A stretch of 64,000 nucleotides of DNA from Actinernus sp. WN-2022 (GCA_030867875.1 JAOWCC010001589.1:81119537-81183536), one strand, 5' to 3'. Numbered from the stretch's first letter, positions 42,266 to 51,728 are shown. Translations and numbers: made by a program. The notes: generated by a model from the sequence alone, not told the origin.

Positions 42266-43222
42266 CTATAAAGCTAACCAATTCGATTTCTCCAGGGACT
42301 TCTGGGCTCGTAAAGCACGTTGTCTCTGGCCTAGAAAAGGAGGATGGAAGGGGGATTTGTTGGGTCTCTTCCACACGGCCCCCTGAAGCTCTTGGACTCT
42401 TTTTACCGTCTTCTTTTTCTTAATACCCCCTCGTTGTTCTCTTAGTGGCAGCGGCTTTCCTACGAGATGCTTTTGTAGTTTGGTGTAGAGCTTGGGGTAG
42501 GACAAACCAGGGACTACCCCCTTGGGGGTTTGGGAGAGGAGTTTCAACAGGTCCAGCGCATTGCCCACCCCCTTTTGATCCTCCTCCAGCACGTAGGCGT
42601 GATGCTGTTTTCCCTCCTCGGAGAAAATGTTGGTGCGCAACCGGATTTGGGGCGGGGTCCGGGGGTGGAGGTCGAAGAGGAGGTAGCCAAAGGGGCGTTG
42701 GGTCGCGTCCTGGTAGGCCCGCATCACCGCCGGTACTTGCCCCGGAAAGGCCTGCTCGGCCAATTTCCGGACTTGCAATGAATCCCGAGCGTTTTTAAAA
42801 GCCACCAGGTAGTGCGCGTTGATGGAAATGGTGCGCGCGTACTTGCCTGGGGGGAAAATGTTCTGGGTCAGGTACAGCACCGTAATGTTGCGGTGGTGCG
42901 AGCCTTTGGTGAACAGGTCCACCACCCGCTCGTCCTTGGAGCCTTCTTTCATCAAATCGTCCAGGATCAAGAGGCCCGGTTTGCCGCGAAAGGGGGCGTA
43001 CGGGTCGTCGGGAAGCCCCTCCACAAATTTCACCCCCAATTGTTTCTGCAGGGCAGTGAACCGGGGTTGCCAAGCGCTGCCATAGCAGTACACGATCGTG
43101 AGGGGCTGCTGGGCGAAAAGGGATTTCGCATGGTGCAGAAGTCTTTCGGTGAACACCGTTTTGCCCGATTGACTCTGACCCGTGATCAAGATATTGCAGG
43201 GCGTTTGGAAACGGACATCCAT
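42266..43222 (-). CDS. Genome-packaging ATPase (FtsK/HerA, A32-like)
   Basis: The 318-residue product has Walker A GQSQSGKT at 15-22 and Walker B LLILDDL at 84-90, followed by a TQN motif (LYLTQN) typical of the A32/FtsK class. It powers DNA packaging into the procapsid. The C-terminus is basic and includes REQRGGIKKKK, perhaps a protease site. Its start lies 58 bp after the protease stop. The start is the ATG at 43,222. Confidence 0.93.
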   Translation of the reverse strand: MDVRFQTPCNILITGQSQSGKTVFTERLLHHAKSLFAQQPLTIVYCYGSAWQPRFTALQKQLGVKFVEGLPDDPYAPFRGKPGLLILDDLMKEGSKDERVVDLFTKGSHHRNITVLYLTQNIFPPGKYARTISINAHYLVAFKNARDSLQVRKLAEQAFPGQVPAVMRAYQDATQRPFGYLLFDLHPRTPPQIRLRTNIFSEEGKQHHAYVLEEDQKGVGNALDLLKLLSQTPKGVVPGLSYPKLYTKLQKHLVGKPLPLREQRGGIKKKKTVKRVQELQGAVWKRPNKSPFHPPFLGQRQRALRAQKSLEKSNWLAL

Positions 43223-43280
43223 CACGCCTCACCCCTTCCCAAGAATAACAAGACAGAGAGGTGGGTTTCCTGGTTTTATT

Positions 43281-43817
43281 TTATTTTTCACTTTGTCTCA
43301 AACTGATAACACATTGATCGTGAAGGTCTTGCTGCTGCTGCCACCGCGCCACACTCCGGCGCTGGTACTGGCGTTGCCAGGCTTGTAGGGCCCGGTCCCT
43401 GGTGGACTTGGTCTTCCACTGCTGGAGGTTCTGCAGGACCTCCGCCAGGGATCGACCGTGGGCTCGGCGCAGGAGGTAGTACAGGCAATAACTGCCGCAC
43501 ACGTTGGACTTGTTCCCTTGCAACATCACACTGTTTTCCCTATGCTGGGCGTTCCCCTGCCTCACGTACTCTTGCAACCCGTAATAAGAGGCGGGAAAGC
43601 CATAACTGTCGAAGAATTCATTCAGGCCTTGGCGCGGAAAATAAAAGGCCAACCAATGGGTGCCTGGTCCGTCGGCGTTGTCGGTATTGAGAATGAACGA
43701 GGCGGGGCGGGTCACGCGGCGGGGCCGTAGGTCCATGGGAAACACGCCCCGAAACGAGGCGCGGAGCCACCAATCGTGGCGGGCCAAGACCGTCAATTGC
43801 GACGTGTAGGTGGTCAT
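43281..43817 (-). CDS. Adenain-like cysteine protease
   Basis: The 178-residue product has the adenovirus-protease catalytic order. His54 is in GTHWLAFYF, Asp70 in EFFDSYG, Gln100 in MLQGNKSNVCG and Cys107 in the same motif. It matures virion proteins. The gene begins one base after the capsid stop region and ends before the ATPase gene. AATAAA-type signals on the minus strand near 43,275 could end its message. All catalytic residues are present. Confidence 0.93.
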   Translation of the reverse strand: MTTYTSQLTVLARHDWWLRASFRGVFPMDLRPRRVTRPASFILNTDNADGPGTHWLAFYFPRQGLNEFFDSYGFPASYYGLQEYVRQGNAQHRENSVMLQGNKSNVCGSYCLYYLLRRAHGRSLAEVLQNLQQWKTKSTRDRALQAWQRQYQRRSVARWQQQQDLHDQCVISLRQSEK

Positions 43818-43818
43818 C

Positions 43819-45147
43819 TTACAACTTTTTCACTTCTCGGCTGCTGCTGATTTCGTACGCGGCGTCAAACTCGCAGTTCACGTACACCGATAAGGTCTGG
43901 GCGACCCCTGCTGCAAACTGAAGGCGGATGCCCACCGTCCCGTACTGTTGTATGTTCATGTGCGCAGCGTTGCCACTGCCGTCCGGAGTGAAGTCAAAAC
44001 ACAAGATGGCGTAGCCCTTGTCCCAATCGGTCCGGGTAATGTCAATCCCATGGTTGGCGTTCATGGCGCCTTGGGCCAGGAACAGGGTATTGTAACCGTC
44101 CAGGGTTTTCCCGTCCGCAAATTCGACGCGGGAGAAGGGGGTGGGCGTGCCGTCGACCGTGACCGTCGCGCGAGTCATCCCAAACCTTTGGAAATGGAAA
44201 GGGTTCTTTTTCAGCGCTCCCAAACTGCTCCCACTCTCCACCAAGGCAATGCGCATGCGTCGGGGGATGCGACCGCCTAGGAAATCCGTTTTCTCAAAGG
44301 TGGTGTCGCCCTGGGAAATGGTGAACATCCGTTCTTCCTCGCTGTTGTAAGGGTAGAGGACGGGCTGGGACACGAGTTTCACTTCGATGCTCTTCATGAA
44401 GTCCTTGTTGCAAACACTGACACGGCGGAAGAAAGTGACCCGCTTCAGCACGATTTTAGCCCCGGTCACTTCCGCCTCCGCACTGTCCCCCATGAGGGCG
44501 AAGGCGTTGCTGGCGGGGGTGAGGCGGAATTCCAGGGGCACCCCATTGAGGAGCAGTTTGTTGGAGAAGGCCGCGTCAATGCAAAACATCCCGGTCAGTT
44601 CCACCACTTTGCTTTCCGCCGTGTATTTCGCCCGCACAGTCAACCCTGTGTTGGCCCCGGCGATGGCGAACACATCCATGGAGCCGGCCATGTCTTTGTA
44701 GTACAGTCCCGAGGTCAAGTAGGATTTCTTGGCGGCTGGAGTATAGTTGAGGAGGGTGCTGAGGTAGGCTTTGTAGGGGTAGGTTTTGGTACTCATGGTC
44801 ATCCATTCCCCGTTCAAGGCCATGTCTACTTGGGACCAGAGGGAATGAAACCAATTGTTGACGGGCCCCAGATCCAAACCGGCGGTCAAAGCCTCTCCGT
44901 TAGCTTTCACGAGGTTGGCCGTCACCTTGAAGTAACTTCTAGGCAGCACGGTGTAATAGGGGCTGGCTGGGAGGTAAAATTCCACGGGCGACCCGGGCAA
45001 AAGGGCCGATTTGGGAGCGTGCTCCGACCAATAGCCTCGTTCTTCGACCGCTTGGGCCAATTCCTTGCCGAAAAAATCCAAATGAGTGTTGTAGCCGCCC
45101 ATCATGTTGGGCAGAGGCGGCTTGCCCATGCCAGCGACCGTCGCCAT
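43819..45147 (-). CDS. Major capsid protein (double jelly-roll, hexon-like)
   Basis: The 442-residue product contains LDLGPVNNWFHSLWSQVDMA (about 91-110), TYPYKAYLSTLLNYTPAAKK, CIDAAFSNKLLLNGV, KNPFHFQRFG, TLFLAQGAMN and GYAILCFDFTPDG. This is the signature of the capsid family annotated in invertebrates as F54H12.2-like, the capsid of Polintons and adintoviruses. MMGGY near residue 17 fits an adenain-type site. The start codon overlaps the upstream stop (TGATG). Length fits the family. The fold is inferred from family knowledge. Confidence 0.85.
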   Translation of the reverse strand: MATVAGMGKPPLPNMMGGYNTHLDFFGKELAQAVEERGYWSEHAPKSALLPGSPVEFYLPASPYYTVLPRSYFKVTANLVKANGEALTAGLDLGPVNNWFHSLWSQVDMALNGEWMTMSTKTYPYKAYLSTLLNYTPAAKKSYLTSGLYYKDMAGSMDVFAIAGANTGLTVRAKYTAESKVVELTGMFCIDAAFSNKLLLNGVPLEFRLTPASNAFALMGDSAEAEVTGAKIVLKRVTFFRRVSVCNKDFMKSIEVKLVSQPVLYPYNSEEERMFTISQGDTTFEKTDFLGGRIPRRMRIALVESGSSLGALKKNPFHFQRFGMTRATVTVDGTPTPFSRVEFADGKTLDGYNTLFLAQGAMNANHGIDITRTDWDKGYAILCFDFTPDGSGNAAHMNIQQYGTVGIRLQFAAGVAQTLSVYVNCEFDAAYEISSSREVKKL

Positions 45148-45761
45148 CAATAATCGTCGTCAAAGATATCTCTCTCCACACGTGCACGCTTGACGGTCGT
45201 TGAAGGAATGAGAGAGGGAGACTGTTTTTGCTTTCTTTTATTCTTGTTGACCGTGGCAGGCTTCTTCGTCTTTTTCCTTTTCGGCGCTATCCCCGCTATC
45301 TTTTCCAGGCCTTGGATCAACGTTTTGCTGGTTTTCTTGCCGAGCACACGGGCTGTCCCTTTTTTCGTGGCCTTAACGATTTGTTTCACCACCCTCTTGC
45401 CAAATTTCGATTTCAGTTTAGCGAGTATCTTCTGTCCTCCTTTTTTAGCCACCGCCCCCGCGACGGTCCCGGCCAACGCTTTGCCCGCCATGACGGCCAA
45501 GGGGGCTAGCGCCAAGGGTAAGAGTCCACCCTTTTGATTGGTGACCGGTTCGTAACGACCGAGTTCATTCCAACGGATAGGGAGGAGTCCGCCCCCGCCT
45601 TGCTGTCCGCGACCCCCCTGGAAGACAGGAATGGAGGAGGGCATGCGTCGAGTGGTGGGGGGTGCGGGTTTTGCACGGAACACAGGGATCGAAGACCCTC
45701 CGCCAGCCATGTCCCCCATAGATGACTCCAGTGCCATAGATTCCGCAGACGCTCCATTCAT
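45147..45761 (-). CDS. Candidate minor virion protein, Gly-rich and basic with hydrophobic stretch
   Basis: The 204-residue product starts with an Ala/Ser/Met-rich head (DMAGGGSSIPVF) and has a Gly-rich linker with QGGRGQQGGGGLLP. A hydrophobic segment LLPLALAPLAVMAGKALAGT lies at about 79-98. A strongly basic tail carries KRKKTKK and KRARVERDIFDDDY. SSIPVF occurs twice. Its location next to the capsid gene and composition suggest a pVI- or core-type protein processed by the viral protease. No family was recognised. The stop overlaps the capsid start by one base. Confidence 0.65.
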   Translation of the reverse strand: MNGASAESMALESSMGDMAGGGSSIPVFRAKPAPPTTRRMPSSIPVFQGGRGQQGGGGLLPIRWNELGRYEPVTNQKGGLLPLALAPLAVMAGKALAGTVAGAVAKKGGQKILAKLKSKFGKRVVKQIVKATKKGTARVLGKKTSKTLIQGLEKIAGIAPKRKKTKKPATVNKNKRKQKQSPSLIPSTTVKRARVERDIFDDDY

Positions 45762-45763
45762 TC

Positions 45764-47080
45764 TTACTTTTTCAGAGCACGCTTCACAAATTCCAACGTC
45801 GCCACCACGGTAGCTGTTGAGGCGAATGAGAGGCGTTGGCCGGACTCGTCGGTTATACGGATTTCCAGCGTGTCAAACACCGTTTTGGCGAGCGGGAAGT
45901 AGCGCATGACCGGAAAGTCTCGTTCCACCACCTTGTTGTACGCGACCTGGGCCGACACGACACGCAGCAAGGGTGCTTTCACATCCCCCACGATATGCGG
46001 TTCGATCAGATCGCAGTACACGTACAAACTGCGCACGGGTTGGTGTTTAAAATCGCGGGTGAGCAGGTAGGGGGTGGGCGTCCGGAATTTTAGACCCGAA
46101 TAGTAGGTGGACCAACACTCGGGCTGGTACCCCACCAGGGGTGTGTTGTCGTCCACCGGATAGTGTTCGGGCTTTCCTTGCCCAAACCCAAACAGATTGG
46201 CCAGCCAGGGGCTCATGGCAATTTGGGTCTCCTCCTTGAGTTGAAGGGTTAACGTAGCGGTTCCATTAGTCTGGTACCAAAGCCATAACACATCAGGGCC
46301 TTTCATCGGAAGGGTAGCTTGGACGGCCATGAGGTTCGCGTAGTTCCCGGTCGGTACCACAAAGGATTTTGCGATCTTGCGATGGCCGGTAAACAAGTTA
46401 GCGCCTTTGCCCGTACTCGCGTTATTGATGTAGTACACAGTCCGTTCTCTCTCCAAAACCGAGGCGAGGATCAGGACGGGTTTCACCCACTGCGCCTCTC
46501 CTATAGTCGTCTTCACGAAACTGGACAACAACGGTGTGCGAGGGCCCGGTTTTTTCAACAGGTGTGCAGGATGTGCGGTGGCCTTTTTGGGATCGTCCTC
46601 CAAGCCGACCATGTAGGCCAGTTTAGGGGGGAGGACTAACATGTAGCCGCCCGTCGCGTTTTGAGCCAATTCCAGGACGGTTTTACCCATGGCATTATTG
46701 GAAGATTCCACCCGGACGCTAAATGTTTTCATGATCGAATAGTAGCCCCCTTGCAACATCGCCAGTTGCATGGCTGTGACCAGTTCTGTGACCGTTTCGA
46801 AAGACTGTGGAGTAAAGGTGATGTTCGGGAGGAGGTCGTAGGAGATTTCTACTTCTGGATCCAGTGTTTCGTGGATCATCGAGAATTGGCGGTCTTGCAC
46901 TTGGGGGAACAATTCATCCCAGGCGCGTGGAAATTGCAGGTGGCAGAGGGCCATCTCCCACTGCCGGTCCAAGACCAACATCTCCGGGAGCCGGATACGA
47001 AAATGGGAGCCTGTGTTATCGGGAAAGGTATCCCGGCTGGCCACGCTAGGCAGCGTCATCCAGATGCGGTCGGGGTTCAT
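45764..47080 (-). CDS. Penton-like minor capsid protein
   Basis: The 438-residue product has an N-terminal block FRIRLPEMLVLDRQWEMALC (about 27-46) and a C-terminal block SLYVYCDLIEPHIVGDVKAP then LLRVV (about 346-370). It ends with FDTLEIRITDESGQRLSF. These are typical of the Polinton penton (single jelly-roll vertex) protein. The middle is unique and probably forms the exposed part of the vertex. Its ATG overlaps the stop of the upstream mini-paralogue (ATGA). Confidence 0.8.
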   Translation of the reverse strand: MNPDRIWMTLPSVASRDTFPDNTGSHFRIRLPEMLVLDRQWEMALCHLQFPRAWDELFPQVQDRQFSMIHETLDPEVEISYDLLPNITFTPQSFETVTELVTAMQLAMLQGGYYSIMKTFSVRVESSNNAMGKTVLELAQNATGGYMLVLPPKLAYMVGLEDDPKKATAHPAHLLKKPGPRTPLLSSFVKTTIGEAQWVKPVLILASVLERERTVYYINNASTGKGANLFTGHRKIAKSFVVPTGNYANLMAVQATLPMKGPDVLWLWYQTNGTATLTLQLKEETQIAMSPWLANLFGFGQGKPEHYPVDDNTPLVGYQPECWSTYYSGLKFRTPTPYLLTRDFKHQPVRSLYVYCDLIEPHIVGDVKAPLLRVVSAQVAYNKVVERDFPVMRYFPLAKTVFDTLEIRITDESGQRLSFASTATVVATLEFVKRALKK

Positions 47081-47505
47081 GCTTTCCGGAAATGGAGGGT
47101 CACTTCCACCTTGGAGGTTTGTGGAAATGAAACAAGTTTCCCTTGCTCGTCGGTTATAAGGATTTCGAAATCCTCAAACACCGTCTTGGACAACTGTCTG
47201 TAGTACAGGGGGGCAAAGTTACGTTCGTAGACCTCACCGTCCCCGGGCCCTGAAAAAAGGACTCTCAACAAGGGGACTTTCGTATCCCCCACAATACTGG
47301 GTTCCACCAAATCACAGTACATGTACAAGGTCGTCTTCTTCTGGGGACTGGGGAAGACCAGAGTCGTGACCGCCATTTCCCAGTCTCGAGACAACGTGTA
47401 CATTTTATAGAGGTGGATACGGAACCGGGACGGTTCATTGACGTAGGTGGAGACGTAAGACTTCACCCCGTGGGTTAAGGTAATGTAAAATTCCTCCTCC
47501 TCCAT
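47077..47505 (-). CDS. Miniature penton paralogue lacking the central domain
   Basis: The 142-residue product joins a block like the penton N-terminus (RFRIHLYKMYTLSRDWEMAV) to a block like its C-terminus (LYMYCDLVEPSIVGDTKVPL and TVFEDFEILITDEQGKLVSF). About 270 residues of the middle are missing. It is intact and lies immediately upstream of the full penton gene, with which it overlaps by four bases. I start it at the ATG at 47,505; the frame is open upstream to a GTG at 47,571 touching the integrase stop. It could cap, chaperone or vary the vertex; this is inference. Confidence 0.75.
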   Translation of the reverse strand: MEEEEFYITLTHGVKSYVSTYVNEPSRFRIHLYKMYTLSRDWEMAVTTLVFPSPQKKTTLYMYCDLVEPSIVGDTKVPLLRVLFSGPGDGEVYERNFAPLYYRQLSKTVFEDFEILITDEQGKLVSFPQTSKVEVTLHFRKA

Positions 47506-47567
47506 CCTCTCTTTCTCCACAATGAAGCCGTCCGTCGGAACAACCAACTCTTTTATTTCTTTTTCTT

Positions 47568-48686
47568 TCACCCATACGTTTGGGTCTGGAGCTGAGTGAC
47601 CGGAACCCAGCTGTTAAATTTAGCGGGGTACCCTTCCCATTTCACCAAGACTTCTTCCTGGTTCTTCTTCTTGCCGGGGCGGCGTTGCAACACCTTTTCG
47701 ATGATAAAGAGACTTTCTTTTTCCACGGCCACCGGCGTCATCTCACTTTCGTAAAACGTTCCCCGCAACGCCTCCCCGCTCAGGTCCTCCAACCGGTAGA
47801 CGGGAGGGGTGCGGTAGTCCAACCGTTTTATCACCGTGAACACTTCCTCCGACCAGTTGGCCAGATAGCTTTTCTCAAAATGACCTTTGGTCTTGCTAAT
47901 CCGTACCGTGTCGCCGGAACGGTACAGCGGTTTCTTCGGTTTCCTCGGCGTCGGCTGCTTTTCCCGGTACAAGATGGCCCTCACCTCGTGGTCGTTGAAG
48001 GGCGTGACGGTGATGGGGGCGCGTCGAATGCTGCTGTGAACGGCTCGGTTGTACCCGAGCACCAATTGAGGGAGGACTTTCCAATACTCTTTCTTCCCGG
48101 TGGCCGTGAAATATTTGTACATGCGTCCCTTGAGCGTCCGGTTGAACCGCTCGGCAATCTGGGCTTTGGTCTCGTTGTACGTGACGAAAAAGGCCACGTC
48201 ATTCTTTTTTAAAAAGGCCTGGAACTTGCGGTTGGTAAATTCTGTCCCGGCATCGGTCTGCAACCGCAACGGTTTCCGTTCGCGGAACACTTGGGTAAAG
48301 GCACGCACCAATTCCTCCCCCGTCTTGTTCTTCAGGGGGACCGCCCACGCGTACTTGGACAACACATCGATGATGGTCAAAATGTGTTTGTATCCCTTGT
48401 TGAAGGCACTCGTGGCTTGCATGTCCACCAGATCTGCCTGCCACTGCTCGTCCAGGGCCATCACGCGCACGCGCCCTCGCAGAAATTTTTTTCGAAAAGG
48501 GCGGTGCAACGTAAAGGTCAATTGTTTTTTCAGCCATGCTAAAGTGGTGGTGCGGGTTACCCCCACTTCGCTAGCCGCTTTCACCAGACGGGCAGCACCC
48601 CCAAAGGCAGCAGGGCTGCTGGGGTCGTAATACAACGCCTCGAGCAGCGCGGAAGGATTCTTTTTCTTCGCCTTCTTGCGCCCCAT
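47568..48686 (-). CDS. Retroviral-type integrase with C-terminal chromodomain
   Basis: The 372-residue rve integrase has the DDE triad Asp85 (WQADLVDMQA), Asp145 (LQTDAGTEF) and Glu179 (QIAERFNRT). HHCC-like zinc residues are not obvious at the N-terminus, which instead looks like a helix-turn-helix. A chromodomain (FIIEKVLQRR, EVLVKWEGYPAKFNSWVP) fills about 320-365 and may target methylated histones. It makes the 6-bp staggered insertion. The start is the ATG at 48,686. A TATA-like AAGTATAAGGG lies about 170 bp upstream on the minus strand. Confidence 0.95.
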   Translation of the reverse strand: MGRKKAKKKNPSALLEALYYDPSSPAAFGGAARLVKAASEVGVTRTTTLAWLKKQLTFTLHRPFRKKFLRGRVRVMALDEQWQADLVDMQATSAFNKGYKHILTIIDVLSKYAWAVPLKNKTGEELVRAFTQVFRERKPLRLQTDAGTEFTNRKFQAFLKKNDVAFFVTYNETKAQIAERFNRTLKGRMYKYFTATGKKEYWKVLPQLVLGYNRAVHSSIRRAPITVTPFNDHEVRAILYREKQPTPRKPKKPLYRSGDTVRISKTKGHFEKSYLANWSEEVFTVIKRLDYRTPPVYRLEDLSGEALRGTFYESEMTPVAVEKESLFIIEKVLQRRPGKKKNQEEVLVKWEGYPAKFNSWVPVTQLQTQTYG

Positions 48687-48839
48687 AATCCTCAAAATGA
48701 GAGCCCTGGATAATCACTTTTCCTCCGCAACACGCCAAGAGACAACGGACACGTTTCAAAATACCATGGCACTTGAGGGACGGACCTCCTCCTCCACCGC
48801 AAGGCATTCTGTACTCTCCCCGAACCTAGCGCGCGGCAC

Positions 48840-48860
48840 CTCCCTTATACTTTTTCCCCT
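48840..48860 (-). promoter_or_regulatory. TATA-like site upstream of the integrase
   Basis: On the minus strand AAAAAGTATAAGGGAGGT precedes the integrase start by about 165 bp. It lacks the CCAAT array of the shared module, so the late/virion cassette may have its own promoter. Confidence 0.4.
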
Positions 48861-48926
48861 CCCTAGAGACGACAGACACCGTCATTTTTCCCTGGCTATT
48901 TTTATTGTTTTTTTTTACAGAAAAAA

Positions 48927-51728
48927 CTAGAAGCCGAAGGCAAGAGGGCCCACGGGGACATCGTCTTCGACGGCTTCTTGAGTCGTGGCGTGCTTGCTCT
49001 CGAACGAAACCGTCCTCCCACTGTCTTCATACAGTTTGTAGGTGTAGGTCGGGGGGTTGGTGAACACGACCGCCGCTAGTTGGATAACGCAGATCCCTTG
49101 GTCTACATCCAAGTGGACCTTCCTCAAGGCCTTCATCAATAGCTCTTGCGCAAAGTTAGGGCCCCGCTTCTTGTCTTCTCCATCCGCCTCGAAGAGGCCC
49201 CACGCAAAACTGTGGGCCACTGTGTCGAGGTAAGGGAAGAGCCCGTCCGTCACTTTGTCCGGTAACTCGCACAACAGGGCTTCCATGGTTTCCTTGGGGT
49301 ACGTATCGTGAATGCCGGTGACGTAATGCATCCCAAAACGCCTCACTTTGTCGTAGAGGGGATTGTCCCTAGTCGAGATCCTCCGTTTCCGGAATAGGTG
49401 GGTGATCAGGGTGGCGACCAACTCCTCCTGCATAACGTAGTAGGCGCCTTGAATACACGCCTTGTAGTTCGTTTCCATGATCTCTTCCCAAGTCTTCCTC
49501 CCTGGTTCTGTGGCCATGATCAAGTCGTCCAGGCTAGCCTTGCTGCCTTGGGTCAGTGCGAAATGCGGGTCAAAATCATGGACCCCACGCTTCTGCAGCA
49601 TATGGAAGGTCAAACGGTCCACAAAGTACCGCACCGCCGTCACGAACCACTGCAGAATTTCTTTGGGTCTCTTCAACTCCCTCTTCTCGTCCATCCTAGC
49701 GTCATACGCCTCCTCTTCTTCCAACCTCTTCTCTCTCTTGGCTCTCTTGGCACTCTTTGTAGCGTCGTCCTCTTCTTCTTCCTCCTCCTCCTCCATGGCT
49801 TCTCTGTTCAATATCATCTTCCTATACCCGGCCCTCTGGGCGGTATCTTCATCTTCTTTTCGATCGTCGGATAATTCATTATCCCACTCCACTTTATACT
49901 TCCCTAGGGCTGTGATCAAGTGTTCCCTCAAGGCACGGCAGGATTTCCTCGCGGGGGTCAACCGATCCTCCCCCTCATACGTCACAGGAAGGACACAGGC
50001 ACGCACTTTACGACGGTTCAGGCTCGTGGTGACCATAGAATGGCTGAGGTGGTAGGCCACGCGGTACAGGCGATCGTTTTTCCAGGAGGGGGTTCGCCTT
50101 CCCTGGACGTAGTGATACAACTCAAACTCCGAATAGTCATGGAGTTGGTGCAACAGCATGGTGGTGTGGTGGTCCCAGATAGGCAACAGAAGATCGTACT
50201 CTACATCCAGGATTTCGTTCATGACGTGGGGGCATAACTCCTTGAGTGTTTTCTCGTGATGTTTCCTCACCTGGGTCTGGCATTCGTCAAAACTCAGACC
50301 GAGGTTGTGGGTGTCGTTCCAGTGCAGGGTGGCCCGGCTGTACCGTTCACACAAATGGTAGTACAGGTAAGCGAGGAAGAGCTGATACTCTACTATGATG
50401 GTGCGCTCTCTCGTGTACCGGGCTTCTTGCTCTGGGGCGTAGGGGTCCGGGAGTAGTTCGCCGAAGCTTTGGTCGAAATGGGACTGGCACGCCGACTCTA
50501 TCCTCATGTAGCGGGAAGAGATGAGACTACGGACCACCCTCTTCTCCGCATCGTAGGATTCGGCGTGGTACCAATACCTGGCGTTACTGGCGCCTAGGGT
50601 ACGGTTGCGGTACAAGCAACCCTGCTCTCCCCAGACCAGGTCTTCACGCATTCGCGTCTCGCACAACTCGGCCCAGGTCAGCTTCAGACCCTCCTTCAGG
50701 GGAAACCAGCGGAACAAGAAGTTCGTCATCTCCCTCAGGAAATTGTTATGCAAGGAGCAACTGGACCATTTGGCGCCCACGCCCAGATGGTGGCACACGG
50801 CCGACTCGTTCATATAATTGAATTCCATCAGGACCAACGCGTACATCATCGCGTACAGCGCCTCCCGATCTTCATTGTCCACATCTATGCTGAGCCAGTA
50901 ATGCACGCACCCCGCCAGCATGTGTTGCAGTTCCTTCAAATACCGCACCTCCAGCAACTTCTTCACGACAGAAAACTCCTTCTTCACCGTCTCTTCTACC
51001 GACTGCCGGCCCCAGATCTCTCTCTCGCTCATCAGGTCTTGGTAGAATTTGGCCAAGAGGGCCCGGCACACACTCCTCATGTCCTCCCTGTACTTGAACA
51101 TGAGTACTTTGTTATCGTCGTAGCTGAACAACCACGCGTCCTCCGCGTTATAGCCACGCGGAGGAATCTTCAAGGTCAAGGCTTTGCGTTTGCCCTCCCG
51201 TTGGGCCCCTTGCTGCACCCGCTGAAAACAATCCCCGTTCGCGTAGGAGACCACCGCCATGTACAGGGAGGCCAACGTGACATGCATCGGACTCATGGGA
51301 GGGAGGGCGCTATGCCTCGTCTCGGTGTTCATGAGGCGTATCTTCTGCAGAAACCCTCCAAACAATTGGGACATGTCGTCCGTCCCCTTTTCCCACAGTT
51401 TGCCTTGCCACGTTTGCAAAATGACATACGCTTGGTCGGTCGTGAGCTGTTTCAGGCTGGTCATCACCTCGTCCCTCATCTCTAGCGTGACGGGTAACGC
51501 ACACATCTGCCCAAAATAGGGCAGGAATTCGTTCAGGTGTTCCGGCGAAAAACCTTGGCGAGCTTTCTCCCAATTCTCGGCGAATCCCTCTTTCGGCCGA
51601 ATTATTTTCCATTGTGAAATGTCGGCGGTCACCAAAGCCACGTACAAATGCTGGGTCAACGCTTTAAATTGTTCACGGCTCGCTTTATCCACTTCGTCTA
51701 CCGATAGGAATTTCATCGTGTTGATCAT
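48927..51728 (-). CDS. Large unrecognised protein at the right end of the Polinton
   Basis: The 933-residue product starts at the ATG MINTMKFLSVDEV; an open extension upstream lacks an ATG. It is largely helical and rich in Tyr, His and Trp. Near residue 640-670 is an acidic run (EEEEEEEEDD) followed by basic KSAKRAKREKR, a likely nuclear-localisation signal. I see no Walker motif, zinc cluster or nuclease signature and cannot place it. It is the only long gene in the right terminal region and is driven by promoter copy 4, so it is predicted to be expressed with PolB. Terminal-protein, replication or early regulatory roles are guesses. Confidence 0.85.
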   Translation of the reverse strand: MINTMKFLSVDEVDKASREQFKALTQHLYVALVTADISQWKIIRPKEGFAENWEKARQGFSPEHLNEFLPYFGQMCALPVTLEMRDEVMTSLKQLTTDQAYVILQTWQGKLWEKGTDDMSQLFGGFLQKIRLMNTETRHSALPPMSPMHVTLASLYMAVVSYANGDCFQRVQQGAQREGKRKALTLKIPPRGYNAEDAWLFSYDDNKVLMFKYREDMRSVCRALLAKFYQDLMSEREIWGRQSVEETVKKEFSVVKKLLEVRYLKELQHMLAGCVHYWLSIDVDNEDREALYAMMYALVLMEFNYMNESAVCHHLGVGAKWSSCSLHNNFLREMTNFLFRWFPLKEGLKLTWAELCETRMREDLVWGEQGCLYRNRTLGASNARYWYHAESYDAEKRVVRSLISSRYMRIESACQSHFDQSFGELLPDPYAPEQEARYTRERTIIVEYQLFLAYLYYHLCERYSRATLHWNDTHNLGLSFDECQTQVRKHHEKTLKELCPHVMNEILDVEYDLLLPIWDHHTTMLLHQLHDYSEFELYHYVQGRRTPSWKNDRLYRVAYHLSHSMVTTSLNRRKVRACVLPVTYEGEDRLTPARKSCRALREHLITALGKYKVEWDNELSDDRKEDEDTAQRAGYRKMILNREAMEEEEEEEEDDATKSAKRAKREKRLEEEEAYDARMDEKRELKRPKEILQWFVTAVRYFVDRLTFHMLQKRGVHDFDPHFALTQGSKASLDDLIMATEPGRKTWEEIMETNYKACIQGAYYVMQEELVATLITHLFRKRRISTRDNPLYDKVRRFGMHYVTGIHDTYPKETMEALLCELPDKVTDGLFPYLDTVAHSFAWGLFEADGEDKKRGPNFAQELLMKALRKVHLDVDQGICVIQLAAVVFTNPPTYTYKLYEDSGRTVSFESKHATTQEAVEDDVPVGPLAFGF

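Noticed and set aside
46661..47203. 180-residue plus-strand frame over the penton region
   Set aside because: It is antisense to two genes that have recognised motifs.
49398..51485. Several long plus-strand frames opposite the 933-residue gene
   Set aside because: They are antisense shadows with compositionally biased translations. The minus-strand frame is far longer and has a promoter.
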